DNA of 64,000 bases, taken from contig PLLE01000039.1 of NCBI GenBank assembly GCA_003141245.1, positions 10,575 through 74,574 of the forward strand. Direction: 5' to 3'. Made by a program: the position numbers and the translations under genes. The stretch is from Chloroflexota bacterium. Lineage in GTDB: Bacteria; Chloroflexota; Limnocylindria; Limnocylindrales; CSP1-4. This document shows, piece by piece, positions 48,575-57,593 of the stretch; positions within the stretch are counted from its first letter, which is position 1; every line of letters starts with the position of its first letter. The notes beneath the pieces were generated by a model. That model saw only the letters and a program-made list of their open reading frames with translations, searched no databases and was not told the DNA's origin.

Positions 48575-48768
48575 CGCCTCCCCAGCCGGGCCATCGGAGC
48601 CCATCCGCCGCCCAGCACGACCACGAGGCCGCGGAGGTATCGGAGAGCGGCAGTTGCCCGCTCCGAATCGGTGGCTGTGGCAGCCGAGGTAGGGAGAGTC
48701 GCTGTCGAACCGAGCGGCAACGTGAGGAGGGTCGCCAGTATCGCGCTGGCGACGACCGGTCTTCGCAT
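48553..48768 (-). CDS. small secreted ORF (71 aa), possibly a truncated prenyltransferase/squalene-oxidase-repeat-like protein
   Basis: SD GGAGG upstream of ATG; MRRPVVASAILATLLTLPLGSTATLPTSAATATDSERATAALRYLRGLVVVLGGG...; overlaps the next gene start by 22 nt. Confidence 0.5.
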   Translation of the reverse strand: MRRPVVASAILATLLTLPLGSTATLPTSAATATDSERATAALRYLRGLVVVLGGGWAPMARLGRRCCDASR

Positions 48769-48859
48769 TCTTCCTCCGGCGGCATTGCCCGCCTGCCGGA
48801 GGGGACCTCGCCGCCGGAGGCCTCCCATCCGATCCGCGCAGGTGGGTGACGTGCGCCGT

Positions 48860-49012
48860 TCGGTCAGGTCTCCTGGCTCGCGGATCATCGCTGCTGGCCG
48901 CCTTCCCGGGCTTTGGGCCCCGTGGCATGTGGCCAGCCGCTCCTCGCTCACAGTTGCGCGACAGCGCCGGTTTCGCACCGGCTTCCCTGATACGAGCGGC
49001 TCTATTCGTGAT
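48860..49012 (-). ncRNA. Cobalamin (B12) riboswitch
   Basis: Minus strand: TATCAGGGAAGCCGGTGCGAAACCGGCGCTGTCGCGCAACTGTGA...GCCACATGCCACGGG...GGGAAGGCGGCC...GCGAGCCAGGAGACCTGACC; matches the classical B12-box architecture. Confidence 0.93.
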
Positions 49013-49237
49013 GGCATGCGGAGGTTACAGCGCCAGGCGTCTGCGCGTTACGGCGGCTGGTGCGGATGCCCGTCTCGGCGGGCATATGGCAGCCTGGCGA
49101 TGCCAACGCCGAAGCCGATCGGGCGGTTCACGCTGAGCCGGAGATCGTCGATTCGGCTGTTCGAAGACATCGTTCTGCTGTTACGCTCTTCGCCGTTCTG
49201 GCGCTCGGGTTGCCACCAGCGCCGCAAAGAGGCCGGA

Positions 49238-49879
49238 GTGAGTCGATCCATTGGCACCGGAGATCGAGGCACGGTCACTACGCTTGCATCCAGGTCCGAA
49301 GGCACGCTGATCCAACCGCTGGCGCGGATCAACACGCCGACGCCGAAGAACGTGGCGGTCTTCGCGCTTTCGCTGCTGCTGTGGCCGACGGCCGTCGCGA
49401 TCGCAGTGGCACTGCTGACTCGAAGCATCGACCTCCGGGTGTGGCTCGTTCTCGCCGCCGCGTGGTCCATGGTCGAGTTCTGGCTTCGCAACCCGCACCA
49501 GGTGACGCTCGAGCGGCAGGCATCCGAATCGGCCGGCAGCGACGGCTACGACCTGCGCGTTCGAAGCTGGGGGTCGATCCTGCTGCGGTCACCCGGCGAA
49601 ACGATCGCCCTGGGGCCCGACAGCCGGCTGGTTCGAAACGTCGGCGTCGTCGATTGTTCGACGGGTCGCCTGCGCGAGCTGCGCATCTATCGCTGGCAAT
49701 TCGCGGAACTGGTCCGCGCCTTCGAACAGGCCGGCTTCGAGCTGCACGACGAGTGCGTTGTCAAGGCGCGCCGTCCATCTAAGGTCGGCCGGTGGAACCT
49801 GGCCGCGCTATTGGGTGTGGCGATCGTCGGCGCGGCCCTCGTCGGCGCCGCCGCTCTGTTCGTCGCAACTCATGGCTGA
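49238..49879 (+). CDS. membrane protein of unknown function (PH-like central region)
   Basis: TM segments VAVFALSLLLWPTAVAIAVALLTRSIDLRVWLVLAAAW and a C-terminal TM; start (GTG) uncertain. Confidence 0.65.
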   Translation: MSRSIGTGDRGTVTTLASRSEGTLIQPLARINTPTPKNVAVFALSLLLWPTAVAIAVALLTRSIDLRVWLVLAAAWSMVEFWLRNPHQVTLERQASESAGSDGYDLRVRSWGSILLRSPGETIALGPDSRLVRNVGVVDCSTGRLRELRIYRWQFAELVRAFEQAGFELHDECVVKARRPSKVGRWNLAALLGVAIVGAALVGAAALFVATHG

Positions 49880-49885
49880 CTCCCT

Positions 49886-51130
49886 CTAGAGCGAGGCCCG
49901 CAGGATCCCGGCGATCTCGTCGTCGGTGAGCACGATCGGGTTGGTCTTCATGCTGCTGCCGCGCGAGTCGGCGACGATGGCCGGGATCTCGACCTCGCCG
50001 ATGCCGTAGACCGAAAGGCGCGGGACGGAGAGTCGGGCACGCCATTCTTCCAGCAGCGCGACCAGCGCCGCGCGCGCCGTCGCATCGTCGTTCATCGTCG
50101 TTGAGTCGTGGCCGGTCAGCAGCCGGCCCAGAAACGCGTAACCCTCGAGTGCCGCGTTCGCCGGTTCTCGCTCTTCGAGCGCCGTCACGTTGACTCGCGT
50201 CGCAGCGGCGAGCGTCGCCCCGCACGCCACTCCGTGCGGAATCGGGAACAACGCCCCGAGCGGCGAGGCGACTCCATGGACGGCGCCCAATCCCGTCTGA
50301 GCCAGGCAGATCCCAGAGCAGAGCGCCGCCGTCGCCATCCGAGCGCGGCCGTCGGCAGCCGCGTCGCCACCTCCGCGCCCCGCGACCGCCTCCTCGTACC
50401 AGAGCACGAGCCCTTCGCGTGCCGCGACCAGGCCGGCGTGCGCCATCGCCCGCGACGTAGGGTTGGCCCGCGTGGAGACGTAGGACTCAAGCAGTTGCGT
50501 CAGCGCGTCCATGCCGTTAGCGGCGATCAGCTCCGGCGGGCAGCTCCGCAGCAGGTCCGGATCGACGATCGCTACGCGGGCGATCAGGGCCTCGTCGCGG
50601 AAGGAACGCTTGAAGCCGCCCGGACCGCGAACGCTGAGGACGGCGTTCTTGGTAGCCTCGCTGCCTGTCCCGGCAGTCGTCGGAACGGCCACGAAGGGCA
50701 CGGCCGGACCCAAGTACGGCAGCCCCGGCCCGATACCCTCGAGATGATCCATCACCGAATTGCCCGGGATCAGCAGGCCGGCGACCGCCTTGGCGGTGTC
50801 GAGCACGCTGCCGCCGCCGATACCGACGACCACGTCCACCTGCCCGCGCCCGCGCCCTTGCCCGCTCCCCCGGACGCGCGCGACGATTCTGTCGATCAGC
50901 GTCGGCGAGGGCTCGCCCGAAACGCCTTCGACCTCGAATTCGACGCCGGCGGCAGACAGGCTCGCGCCGATGCGAACCCAGTCGTCGCCCCCGGTGAAAC
51001 CCGGTTGTCGAACCACCACCAGGGCGCGCCGCCCGAATCGGCGGGCGATCCGTGGCAACTCGGCGACCTTCCCGGGACCGGCAACGATCTCCGGCAGCCG
51101 CATCGTCGAGACGTACTCGAAGCCTTCCAT
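49886..51130 (-). CDS. iron-containing alcohol dehydrogenase
   Basis: VDVVVGIGGGSVLDTAKAVAGLL...VPFVAVPTTAGTGSEATKNAVLSV...MDALTQLLESYVSTRANP...HGVASPLGALFPIPHGVACG. Confidence 0.95.
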   Translation of the reverse strand: MEGFEYVSTMRLPEIVAGPGKVAELPRIARRFGRRALVVVRQPGFTGGDDWVRIGASLSAAGVEFEVEGVSGEPSPTLIDRIVARVRGSGQGRGRGQVDVVVGIGGGSVLDTAKAVAGLLIPGNSVMDHLEGIGPGLPYLGPAVPFVAVPTTAGTGSEATKNAVLSVRGPGGFKRSFRDEALIARVAIVDPDLLRSCPPELIAANGMDALTQLLESYVSTRANPTSRAMAHAGLVAAREGLVLWYEEAVAGRGGGDAAADGRARMATAALCSGICLAQTGLGAVHGVASPLGALFPIPHGVACGATLAAATRVNVTALEEREPANAALEGYAFLGRLLTGHDSTTMNDDATARAALVALLEEWRARLSVPRLSVYGIGEVEIPAIVADSRGSSMKTNPIVLTDDEIAGILRASL

Positions 51131-51137
51131 CGTCCCG

Positions 51138-51449
51138 CTACTTGCCCGCCTCGGACGCCGCGGGGAAGAGGCCGTCGTACCGGACCCCGACTCGTGGCTC
51201 GGCCATCCAGTCGGCCGCTATATCGCGCCAGGCCAGGTAGTGGGGCGTCTCCTTGTGCGCCTTCGCCGAGGCTTCGTCCTCATAGGCCTCATAGACCACG
51301 AAACGGGTCTGATCGTCGACCGACTGAAGGATGTCGAAGCGGAGGTTGCCCGGCTCCCGAACCGAGCCCTCGTGATTCATTCGGATCGACTCGATGAAGT
51401 CGGCCACGTGTTCCGGCTTTACGTGGACGTTGACCAGGGTCACGTACAT
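51138..51449 (-). CDS. antibiotic biosynthesis monooxygenase (ABM) domain protein
   Basis: MYVTLVNVHVKPEHVADFIESIRMNHEGSVREPGNLRFDILQSVDDQTRFVVYEAYEDEASAKAHKETPHYLAWRD. Confidence 0.93.
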   Translation of the reverse strand: MYVTLVNVHVKPEHVADFIESIRMNHEGSVREPGNLRFDILQSVDDQTRFVVYEAYEDEASAKAHKETPHYLAWRDIAADWMAEPRVGVRYDGLFPAASEAGK

Positions 51450-51528
51450 GGCTCCTCCCTGTGATGGCGCGCGGCATCCGCGATGCCTCAATCATCGGGC
51501 ATCGGTCGAGAAGTGACGCGAACACGAC

Positions 51529-52671
51529 CTACGAGGCAGAGGGGACGAGCGGCGGGGGCGGAGTCAGCGTCTGCCAGACGATCTGGGCGATCATCATCGT
51601 TTCGATCGGGCTGCACCCCACACCGGGACAGACCGCCAGGACGCGCGGCTGCTCGACCCGCGCCACGACTATCTGGTCGCGCAGCGAATCCGGCAGGTCG
51701 ACATTGGTGCCGACCTTGACGCCATCGAGCATCCAGTAGCCGCAGGCTGGCGGGTTCGCGACAGTTGCCGCCGGCAATGCCGAAGGACAAGGTGACACGT
51801 CCAGCGTGAGCTTGCCGCCGAACAGGAATGTCAACGATGTCGAAAGGTTCGAGGCTCGATAGACCTTTTCTCCGCCGATCGCCGTGGGCACGCCATCTGG
51901 CCCGATCTGGACGGCGCCCGTGTAACTCGAGCCGGCCGACGGCCCGGTAACCTCGGACGAGGCCGCGTCCCCGGAGGTCGGCGGGGCGACCGACGGTGTC
52001 GGGCTGACCTGGAAGGTGGCGCCCCGCCAGACCACCGCTTCGACGACGACGCCGGCCTGGCACTGCGCCCGGACGCCTGCCGGACACTGGGCCGCCAGCG
52101 GGTCGTTCACGTGGACTCGAGCCACGACCATCTCATCGTTCGGCTCGTCGATGTTGCTCTCGGGGGCGACCTGGAGGCCGTCGATCGTGCGCAGGTAGCA
52201 GTACGGGATCAGCTGCTGCTCGGCGGCCGATTTGTCGACCGGCATCGGGCAGGGCGGGACAAACTCCGGCTTGGTGAACGGACCACCCAGCAGGAAGCTG
52301 CCAGAGAGACTCGCGAACGAGGCCTGGTCTGCCGCGCGGTAGACATGCTGGCCATCGATCTGCGTCGGGATGCCGTCGCTGCCTGGGCTGACGCCACTCG
52401 ATCCCGGGGCGGGAGCCACCGGCGCGGCGCTAGGGATCAGCAGCGGCGAGCCGACGATCGCGACCAGCAGGATCGCAGCGATCCCCACCGGGACCGCCAA
52501 GAGACGCGGCCAAGTGTGGCGCGTTCTCCCCTTCTCGGCCGCGCCGCGCGGGTGGAGACGGAGGGCTGGATAGTCGCGCTCCGCGCGGTCCAGCTCCGTC
52601 GCGAATCGGCTGGCCAGCCGCTCCTCGAGTCTGTCGTTGGCGGAAGCGCCACCACTCTCGTCAATCTTCAT
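51529..52671 (-). CDS. single-pass membrane protein with duplicated four-Cys extracytoplasmic domain; candidate partner of the adjacent sigma factor
   Basis: N-terminal cytoplasmic about 65 aa, TM LLAVPVGIAAILLVAIVGSPLLI, then two homologous segments (DGIPTQIDGQHVYRA... and DGVPTAIGGEKVYRA...). Overlaps the sigma gene stop. Confidence 0.8.
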   Translation of the reverse strand: MKIDESGGASANDRLEERLASRFATELDRAERDYPALRLHPRGAAEKGRTRHTWPRLLAVPVGIAAILLVAIVGSPLLIPSAAPVAPAPGSSGVSPGSDGIPTQIDGQHVYRAADQASFASLSGSFLLGGPFTKPEFVPPCPMPVDKSAAEQQLIPYCYLRTIDGLQVAPESNIDEPNDEMVVARVHVNDPLAAQCPAGVRAQCQAGVVVEAVVWRGATFQVSPTPSVAPPTSGDAASSEVTGPSAGSSYTGAVQIGPDGVPTAIGGEKVYRASNLSTSLTFLFGGKLTLDVSPCPSALPAATVANPPACGYWMLDGVKVGTNVDLPDSLRDQIVVARVEQPRVLAVCPGVGCSPIETMMIAQIVWQTLTPPPPLVPSAS

Positions 52672-53218
52672 CGAGCCACTCCCGGAGTCGCGCCAGCCCG
52701 GTTTTGAGCCGGGCCTTAGCTGTGTTCTCCGTGATGCCGAGGGCATCGGCCGTTTCGCGCACGGAGAGTCCGACCATGTGGTGGAGGACCACGGCGGCTC
52801 GGATCGGGCGCGACAGGCGCCTGAGCGCCTCGTCGAGATCGATCGATTCGGAACTCTCCGGGCCGCCCATCGGCAGTTCGTGGACCTCCGGGTCAAGCCG
52901 AATCGTCCGACGCAGACGCCGAACGACCCGCAGCGCCTCGCGCGTCTGGACGGTCAGGAGCCAGACCCGAATCGCCCGCGAGTCCCGGATCGTCGGCGCT
53001 GCACGCAGCGCCCGCTCAAAGGTCGTCTGAACCAGATCCTCGGCCTCGGCTTCGTCCCGGGCGATTGCCCGAGCCGCGGCCAGAAGCAACGGGCCGTGGA
53101 CGTGCAGCGTGGCGATCCACTCCGCAGTCGGTGCCAGCGCCGGCACGGGGCGCGAGGCGCGCGGCCCGGAGACTCGGTCCTCGTCGTTCCTGTCGAGTGT
53201 TCCCGTGATGACCCTCAC
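52661..53218 (-). CDS. RNA polymerase sigma factor, ECF/sigma-70 family
   Basis: LLLAAARAIARDEAEAEDLVQTTFERALRA...LRRLSRPIRAAVVLHHMVGLSVRETADALGITENTAKARLKTGLARLREWL. Confidence 0.92.
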   Translation of the reverse strand: MRVITGTLDRNDEDRVSGPRASRPVPALAPTAEWIATLHVHGPLLLAAARAIARDEAEAEDLVQTTFERALRAAPTIRDSRAIRVWLLTVQTREALRVVRRLRRTIRLDPEVHELPMGGPESSESIDLDEALRRLSRPIRAAVVLHHMVGLSVRETADALGITENTAKARLKTGLARLREWLDED

Positions 53219-53609
53219 ATCACATAAGAGGCATTAGCCGGCCGAATCGGGTATCGGCGTGGCTCAGTCTGGATCGGACCCGTCGCCAGCGCCAGATCGG
53301 CAGGCGATTTCCGGGCCCGTGCTCGCCGCTACTCGATTCCTCCAGCCTATTGGTGCGGGCATTCCTATGGAGCTTCCGCCACGCGAGAAGACCTGCCGAC
53401 GCGTCCACGCGTCCGATTCCACGCTTGGCGACAGCCAGGGAGGAGGGAGAGAGTGGCCAAAGCGGCGGGCGATCTTCCATAACAGTGCTGGGAGCATTTA
53501 TCCGGAAGAACAGAGTCCGAACCCGGGCCGGGCCGGAGCGGAACCGGTCGACTCGGGGCGAGCCTGACCCTCGCTGCGCCCGCCGGTCCGCCGGACCTGG
53601 CGCGCCCAT

Positions 53610-54194
53610 TCAGTGCCGTGCCCGCTGCCCACCAAGCGTCAGCTCGAACCAGATAGCCCTTGCGGAGTCCAACAGGTTCTCCTGTATGCGGCGGATCGAC
53701 TCACGATAGGCCGGCCAGATCGCCAGCTCGAGCGCCTCCGCGGGAGGAACCCAGCGCATCGCGTCGTGCTCGTGCGAGAGCGCGGGCTCCGCGCCGGCGC
53801 GGACGCGCACGGCGAAGATGGCGCTCGTGACGATCGCCGCGACCGACGGCGCGTGGAACTGGTTGACCTGGTCCAGGTCGAAGAAGCCCTCGATCTCGGC
53901 CGCCCCGAAGCCGGTCTCCTCTTGCAGCTCTCGCAACGCCCCTGCTGCGATCGATTCGCCTTCCTCGAGCGAGCCCGACACGCACTGCCACAGGCCGGGC
54001 AGGACGATCTTGCTCGGCGAGCGCCGCAGCATCAGGATCTCGGCGCTGGTTTCCGGCGCCGCGACCTGGGTTTCGGGCCCCTGACGCCGTCCAATCGGCC
54101 CCGGCACCAACCCGGCCGCAGTCGGCAGGCCGGCCCTTTCGGTCCGGAAGATCCAGACCTCGACCAGGTCCGGGCGAAATGGACTCACCGACAC
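53610..54194 (-). CDS. NUDIX hydrolase
   Basis: GLWQCVSGSLEEGESIAAGALRELQEETGFGAAEI (Nudix box). Confidence 0.93.
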   Translation of the reverse strand: MSVSPFRPDLVEVWIFRTERAGLPTAAGLVPGPIGRRQGPETQVAAPETSAEILMLRRSPSKIVLPGLWQCVSGSLEEGESIAAGALRELQEETGFGAAEIEGFFDLDQVNQFHAPSVAAIVTSAIFAVRVRAGAEPALSHEHDAMRWVPPAEALELAIWPAYRESIRRIQENLLDSARAIWFELTLGGQRARH

Positions 54195-54212
54195 CCCCGA
54201 CCCGCGGGCCAG

Positions 54213-54566
54213 CTAGATCCGCTCGAACCGATCGACCGGGAGGACGAAGACAACCGCCCCGCCGACCTCCACCTCGAGCGGGTACGGCAGGAAGAACTCG
54301 CCCGGCTCCATGATCGGCGGGATGGGGCTGACGGTCTGAGTGCGCGAGTGGCAATTATCGCGGACGAGACCGACGATCTCCTCGACCTTATCGTCCTCGA
54401 CGCCCAAGAGGACCGTCGCGTTCGACTGCTTCAGGAAACCCCCGGAGCTGTGCAGCCACGTGGCCCGATGCTCGCGTTTGAGCAGGGCGTCGATGAGGAC
54501 CCGAGCGTCCTCGTTGTGAACGACGACAACGACGAGCTTCACGGACGCGAGTATAGGCGGACCCAT
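54213..54566 (-). CDS. cyclic-di-AMP receptor (PII-like, DUF970)
   Basis: VKLVVVVVHNEDARVLIDALLKREHRATWLHSSGGFLKQSNATVLLGVEDDKVEEIVGLVRDNCHSRTQ...PYPLEVEVGGAVVFVLPVDRFER. Confidence 0.88.
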   Translation of the reverse strand: MGPPILASVKLVVVVVHNEDARVLIDALLKREHRATWLHSSGGFLKQSNATVLLGVEDDKVEEIVGLVRDNCHSRTQTVSPIPPIMEPGEFFLPYPLEVEVGGAVVFVLPVDRFERI

Positions 54567-54952
54567 ACGGCCGGACGCCTTCCTTCGCGCAATGTAGCGC
54601 GCACGGCGAGCGCGTGGCGAGGGCGGCGCGGGCGGCGTGACCGGAGCGCCGACGCGAGCGCCGGCTCGAGTGACGCCGAAACCGCCGTCCGTGTGGATCG
54701 CCAAGCCCGGATCCGCCGATCAAGCGCCGCAGACCGCCGGGCCGACGAGCGAAGGCCAAGGCGGCGACGAGCACCGCATCGAGCGTACTCGGAGGGTGCG
54801 TGAGCGAGGCACACAGCATCCAACGGAGGAATGCGCCGGCTGACCGAGCGAGATGCAAGCGGCGATCGGTGGATACGGGCTTAGGTATCGCCGTTCGGCA
54901 GACGGGGCCTTACAATCCCAGGGGGTTTCACGTCGACGCGCAGGGAGGATCC

Positions 54953-55987
54953 GTGTCGAGAGAACGATCGCGCCACGAACGATCGGGCAGCGAACTCTTC
55001 GCGGCCGCTGCCGCCGCAGTCGCCCGCAGCGACGATCTCGACGACGCCCTGGCCGAGCTGCTCGGCCTCGCCGGAGAGCACCTCGGGGCGAGCATCGGGG
55101 TCGCCTACATCCTGGACCCCGACCACGACGAGCTGGAGCTGGCGGTCACGTTCGGGATCGCGAAGCAAGTCGCCGCCGACGCCAGCTCGGTCAAGTCCGC
55201 GACCGAGAGCGACAACCCGCTGGCCGAAGTCACTCGGTCGAGGCATACGCTGGAGGTCGACGACGCGAGCCATCTCCCCGTACTGCGCGGCGCCACGACT
55301 GCCCTGCTGCTCCCCCTCGTCGTGAGGAGGGACGGCATCGAGGTGTCGCTCGGGACGATCGGGCTTGGATTTGCCGGGCCGCTCCCGAGTCGCGAGATGC
55401 TCGAGAGCGCGGAGCCGCTGGCCGATCTGGCGGCCGTGGCCGTGGAACGGGCCCTCGCCCTCTCGCTGGGCTCGGAGCGTGCCGAGTGGTTCGACCGCCT
55501 GGCCCACACCGATCCGCTCACCGGGCTGGCCAACCGCCGCACCCTCGATCGGCTTCTCGAGCTGGAAGTGGCTCGCGCCGGCCGCCAGGGAGTGGCTCTG
55601 AGCATCGCCCTTTTCGAGGTCGACCACTTCGAGGAGATCCAGCGGGCCGGCGGCAACGCGGCGGGCGACGAGGTGCTGCGCCACGTAGCTCAGGTCTTCG
55701 CCGAGTCCGTCCGTCTCGTGGACACAGTGGCCCGGTACGGCGGCGACCAATTCATGATCCTTGCGCCCGGTCCGGACGGCCTGATCGTGACCGAGCGGCT
55801 GGTTCGGGGTGTCGCCGCCCTACCGCCGGTGGGGAACAAGTCGATCACCGTTTCGGCGGGGATCGCCGGCTTCCCGCTGGACGGGCGCACTCCCGATGAG
55901 CTGCTCGAGATCGTCGAGCGGGCGATGCAGGCCGCAAGCGATGCGGGTGGCGGGCGACTGGTCGCACCGACGCCGGCCAAAGGGTAG
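54953..55987 (+). CDS. GAF-GGDEF domain protein with GGDQF signature
   Basis: GTG start with GGGAGG; GAF-like N-terminus; HTDPLTGLANRRTLDRLLE...ALFEVDHFEEIQRAGGNAAGDEVLRHVAQVF...RYGGDQFMILAPG. Confidence 0.9.
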   Translation: MSRERSRHERSGSELFAAAAAAVARSDDLDDALAELLGLAGEHLGASIGVAYILDPDHDELELAVTFGIAKQVAADASSVKSATESDNPLAEVTRSRHTLEVDDASHLPVLRGATTALLLPLVVRRDGIEVSLGTIGLGFAGPLPSREMLESAEPLADLAAVAVERALALSLGSERAEWFDRLAHTDPLTGLANRRTLDRLLELEVARAGRQGVALSIALFEVDHFEEIQRAGGNAAGDEVLRHVAQVFAESVRLVDTVARYGGDQFMILAPGPDGLIVTERLVRGVAALPPVGNKSITVSAGIAGFPLDGRTPDELLEIVERAMQAASDAGGGRLVAPTPAKG

Positions 55988-56023
55988 GCGGGCGGCGCGG
56001 GCGGCGCGTGACGCCCGGGCGAC

Positions 56024-56905
56024 CTAGACCGTCGGGGGCGCCGCGGGAGTTGGCCAGAGCGAGATGGTGCCGGTCACAATCGTGGGGCCGGTCGGCTTGG
56101 CCACGTCGCTGTTCGGCTCGCGGCAAACCTGGAGCCACAGCGTGGCCCATGTGGGGACGTTGTCCATCTCGAGATACCCCTCGCCCACGTCACTCACGGT
56201 GAACGACCCGGCCTTGGTGGAGGCGCCACTGTCGGCGCTGAACCAGACCATGTAGACCTCGTCGTTTGTCGTGGGAGCGAGTCCGTGCAGGTTTACGATG
56301 ACATGCCCGCTGGGCAAAAGGACCGCGTCGCCAGCGCCCGTGTTCGCGCCTTGGGGAATGAGCACCGCGGAGCGTGCCCCCGGCTGAGCCATGGCATGGT
56401 AGACGGCGTTGGCGTGAGCTTTGGACGTGTTGTACTTGGCCAGGTCGCCTTGGACCGCCACCGCATATCCGACGAGCCCGACGATCGCCACGGCGGCCGC
56501 GACACGGGAGAACCAGACGGCCGTCCGGCGCGTGCGCAGGGCGCGGGCAGAAGCCAGGGAGATCACTCTCCCTGCGCGAGTCGGCTCCACGACCGTCAGC
56601 ACCGGGGCCGTCTCCGGCTTGGCCCTGGCCGGCGCGGCCGTGACCGGGACGGGGGCCTCGGATCGGCGAGTCGCCAGATCCGCCCGGGCAGCGGCCAACA
56701 CAGCGGCGCGGAGGCGCGCCGACGGCGCGACCGGCTCGAGCGAGCCGCCGAGATAGGGCAGCACGCCACCCAGTTCGCGCACCTCGGGATGTGGCTTGGA
56801 GCAACCCTCGAGGTGCTCGCGGACGGCGGACATTTCGGCCGGGTCCAGGGCACCCAGAACGAAGCCGGAGGTCAGGTCACGAACACGATCGCAAGAGATG
56901 GCCAT
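56024..56905 (-). CDS. anti-sigma factor (RskA-like)
   Basis: MAISCDRVRDLTSGFVLGALDPAEMSAVREHLEGC zinc-finger-like region; TM; C-terminal ANAVYHAMAQPGARSAVLI...NDEVYMVWF. Confidence 0.88.
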   Translation of the reverse strand: MAISCDRVRDLTSGFVLGALDPAEMSAVREHLEGCSKPHPEVRELGGVLPYLGGSLEPVAPSARLRAAVLAAARADLATRRSEAPVPVTAAPARAKPETAPVLTVVEPTRAGRVISLASARALRTRRTAVWFSRVAAAVAIVGLVGYAVAVQGDLAKYNTSKAHANAVYHAMAQPGARSAVLIPQGANTGAGDAVLLPSGHVIVNLHGLAPTTNDEVYMVWFSADSGASTKAGSFTVSDVGEGYLEMDNVPTWATLWLQVCREPNSDVAKPTGPTIVTGTISLWPTPAAPPTV

Positions 56906-56906
56906 C

Positions 56907-57593
56907 TCAGCCCTCGCCTTCCGGGGCGCGGATTGGGAGCGTGACGGCTCCGGCGGCCCGCAATGCCGGGCCCATCCCGTCGAACCTCTCGGCAACATCC
57001 ACCAGTTCGTGCCGCAGAGAGACCAGGCCCAGCCGCATCCGGCTCTTGACAGTGCCGAGCGGGGCGCCCGTCTTCGTCGCGATTTCGCGCTGCGTCAGGC
57101 CGTCGAAGTAGGCCAGCTCGATCGCCTCGCGCTGCGCTTCGGGCAGCTTCGCCAGGGCATGGCGAATCTGCTCGGCGTCCAGGCGCCCAGCCACTTCGGG
57201 CCAGATGTCGGGGATTGTCAGGGCGGCGGGAAGCGGCTCCTCCGTTTCGTCGGCGATCGCCACGCCGTTCTTGCGACGGCGCATGGAGTCGATGGCGCGG
57301 TGGCGGACGATCGCCAGCAGCCAGCCCCGGACGCTGCCCTTGTCCTCGGCGTATCGGCCGGCGTTGCGCCACAACCCCAGGAACGAATCCTGCACGACAT
57401 CCTCGGCCAGCCCCGTCTCGGTCGTGATCCGCAGGGCAAGCGCGTACGCCATCGTGTGATAGCGGTCGTATAGGGTTTCGAGTCCGCCGATCTCTCCGGC
57501 GGCGACCTGCCGCATCAACTGGGCCTCCGATTGACCCTCCGAGGGGCCTTCGGGCGTGACCGTAGGCGGGGGCACTGCCACTTGGTCCCTCAC
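56907..57593 (-). CDS. RNA polymerase sigma factor (SigK-like ECF)
   Basis: GLETLYDRYHTMAYALALRITTETGLAEDVVQDSFLGLWRNAGRY...LPEAQREAIELAYFDGLTQREIATKTGAPLGTVKSRMRLGLVSLRHEL. Confidence 0.93.
   Translation of the reverse strand: MRDQVAVPPPTVTPEGPSEGQSEAQLMRQVAAGEIGGLETLYDRYHTMAYALALRITTETGLAEDVVQDSFLGLWRNAGRYAEDKGSVRGWLLAIVRHRAIDSMRRRKNGVAIADETEEPLPAALTIPDIWPEVAGRLDAEQIRHALAKLPEAQREAIELAYFDGLTQREIATKTGAPLGTVKSRMRLGLVSLRHELVDVAERFDGMGPALRAAGAVTLPIRAPEGEG

Noticed and set aside
46938-48785. 615-aa ORF suggesting a fusion of EcfT with an upstream domain
   Set aside because: The upstream half is out-of-frame readthrough of the secreted-protein gene; EcfT starts at GTG 47846.
47305-48849. 514-aa plus-strand ORF
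   Set aside because: Opposite strand of the ECF operon; low-complexity Arg/Pro composition and no domain.
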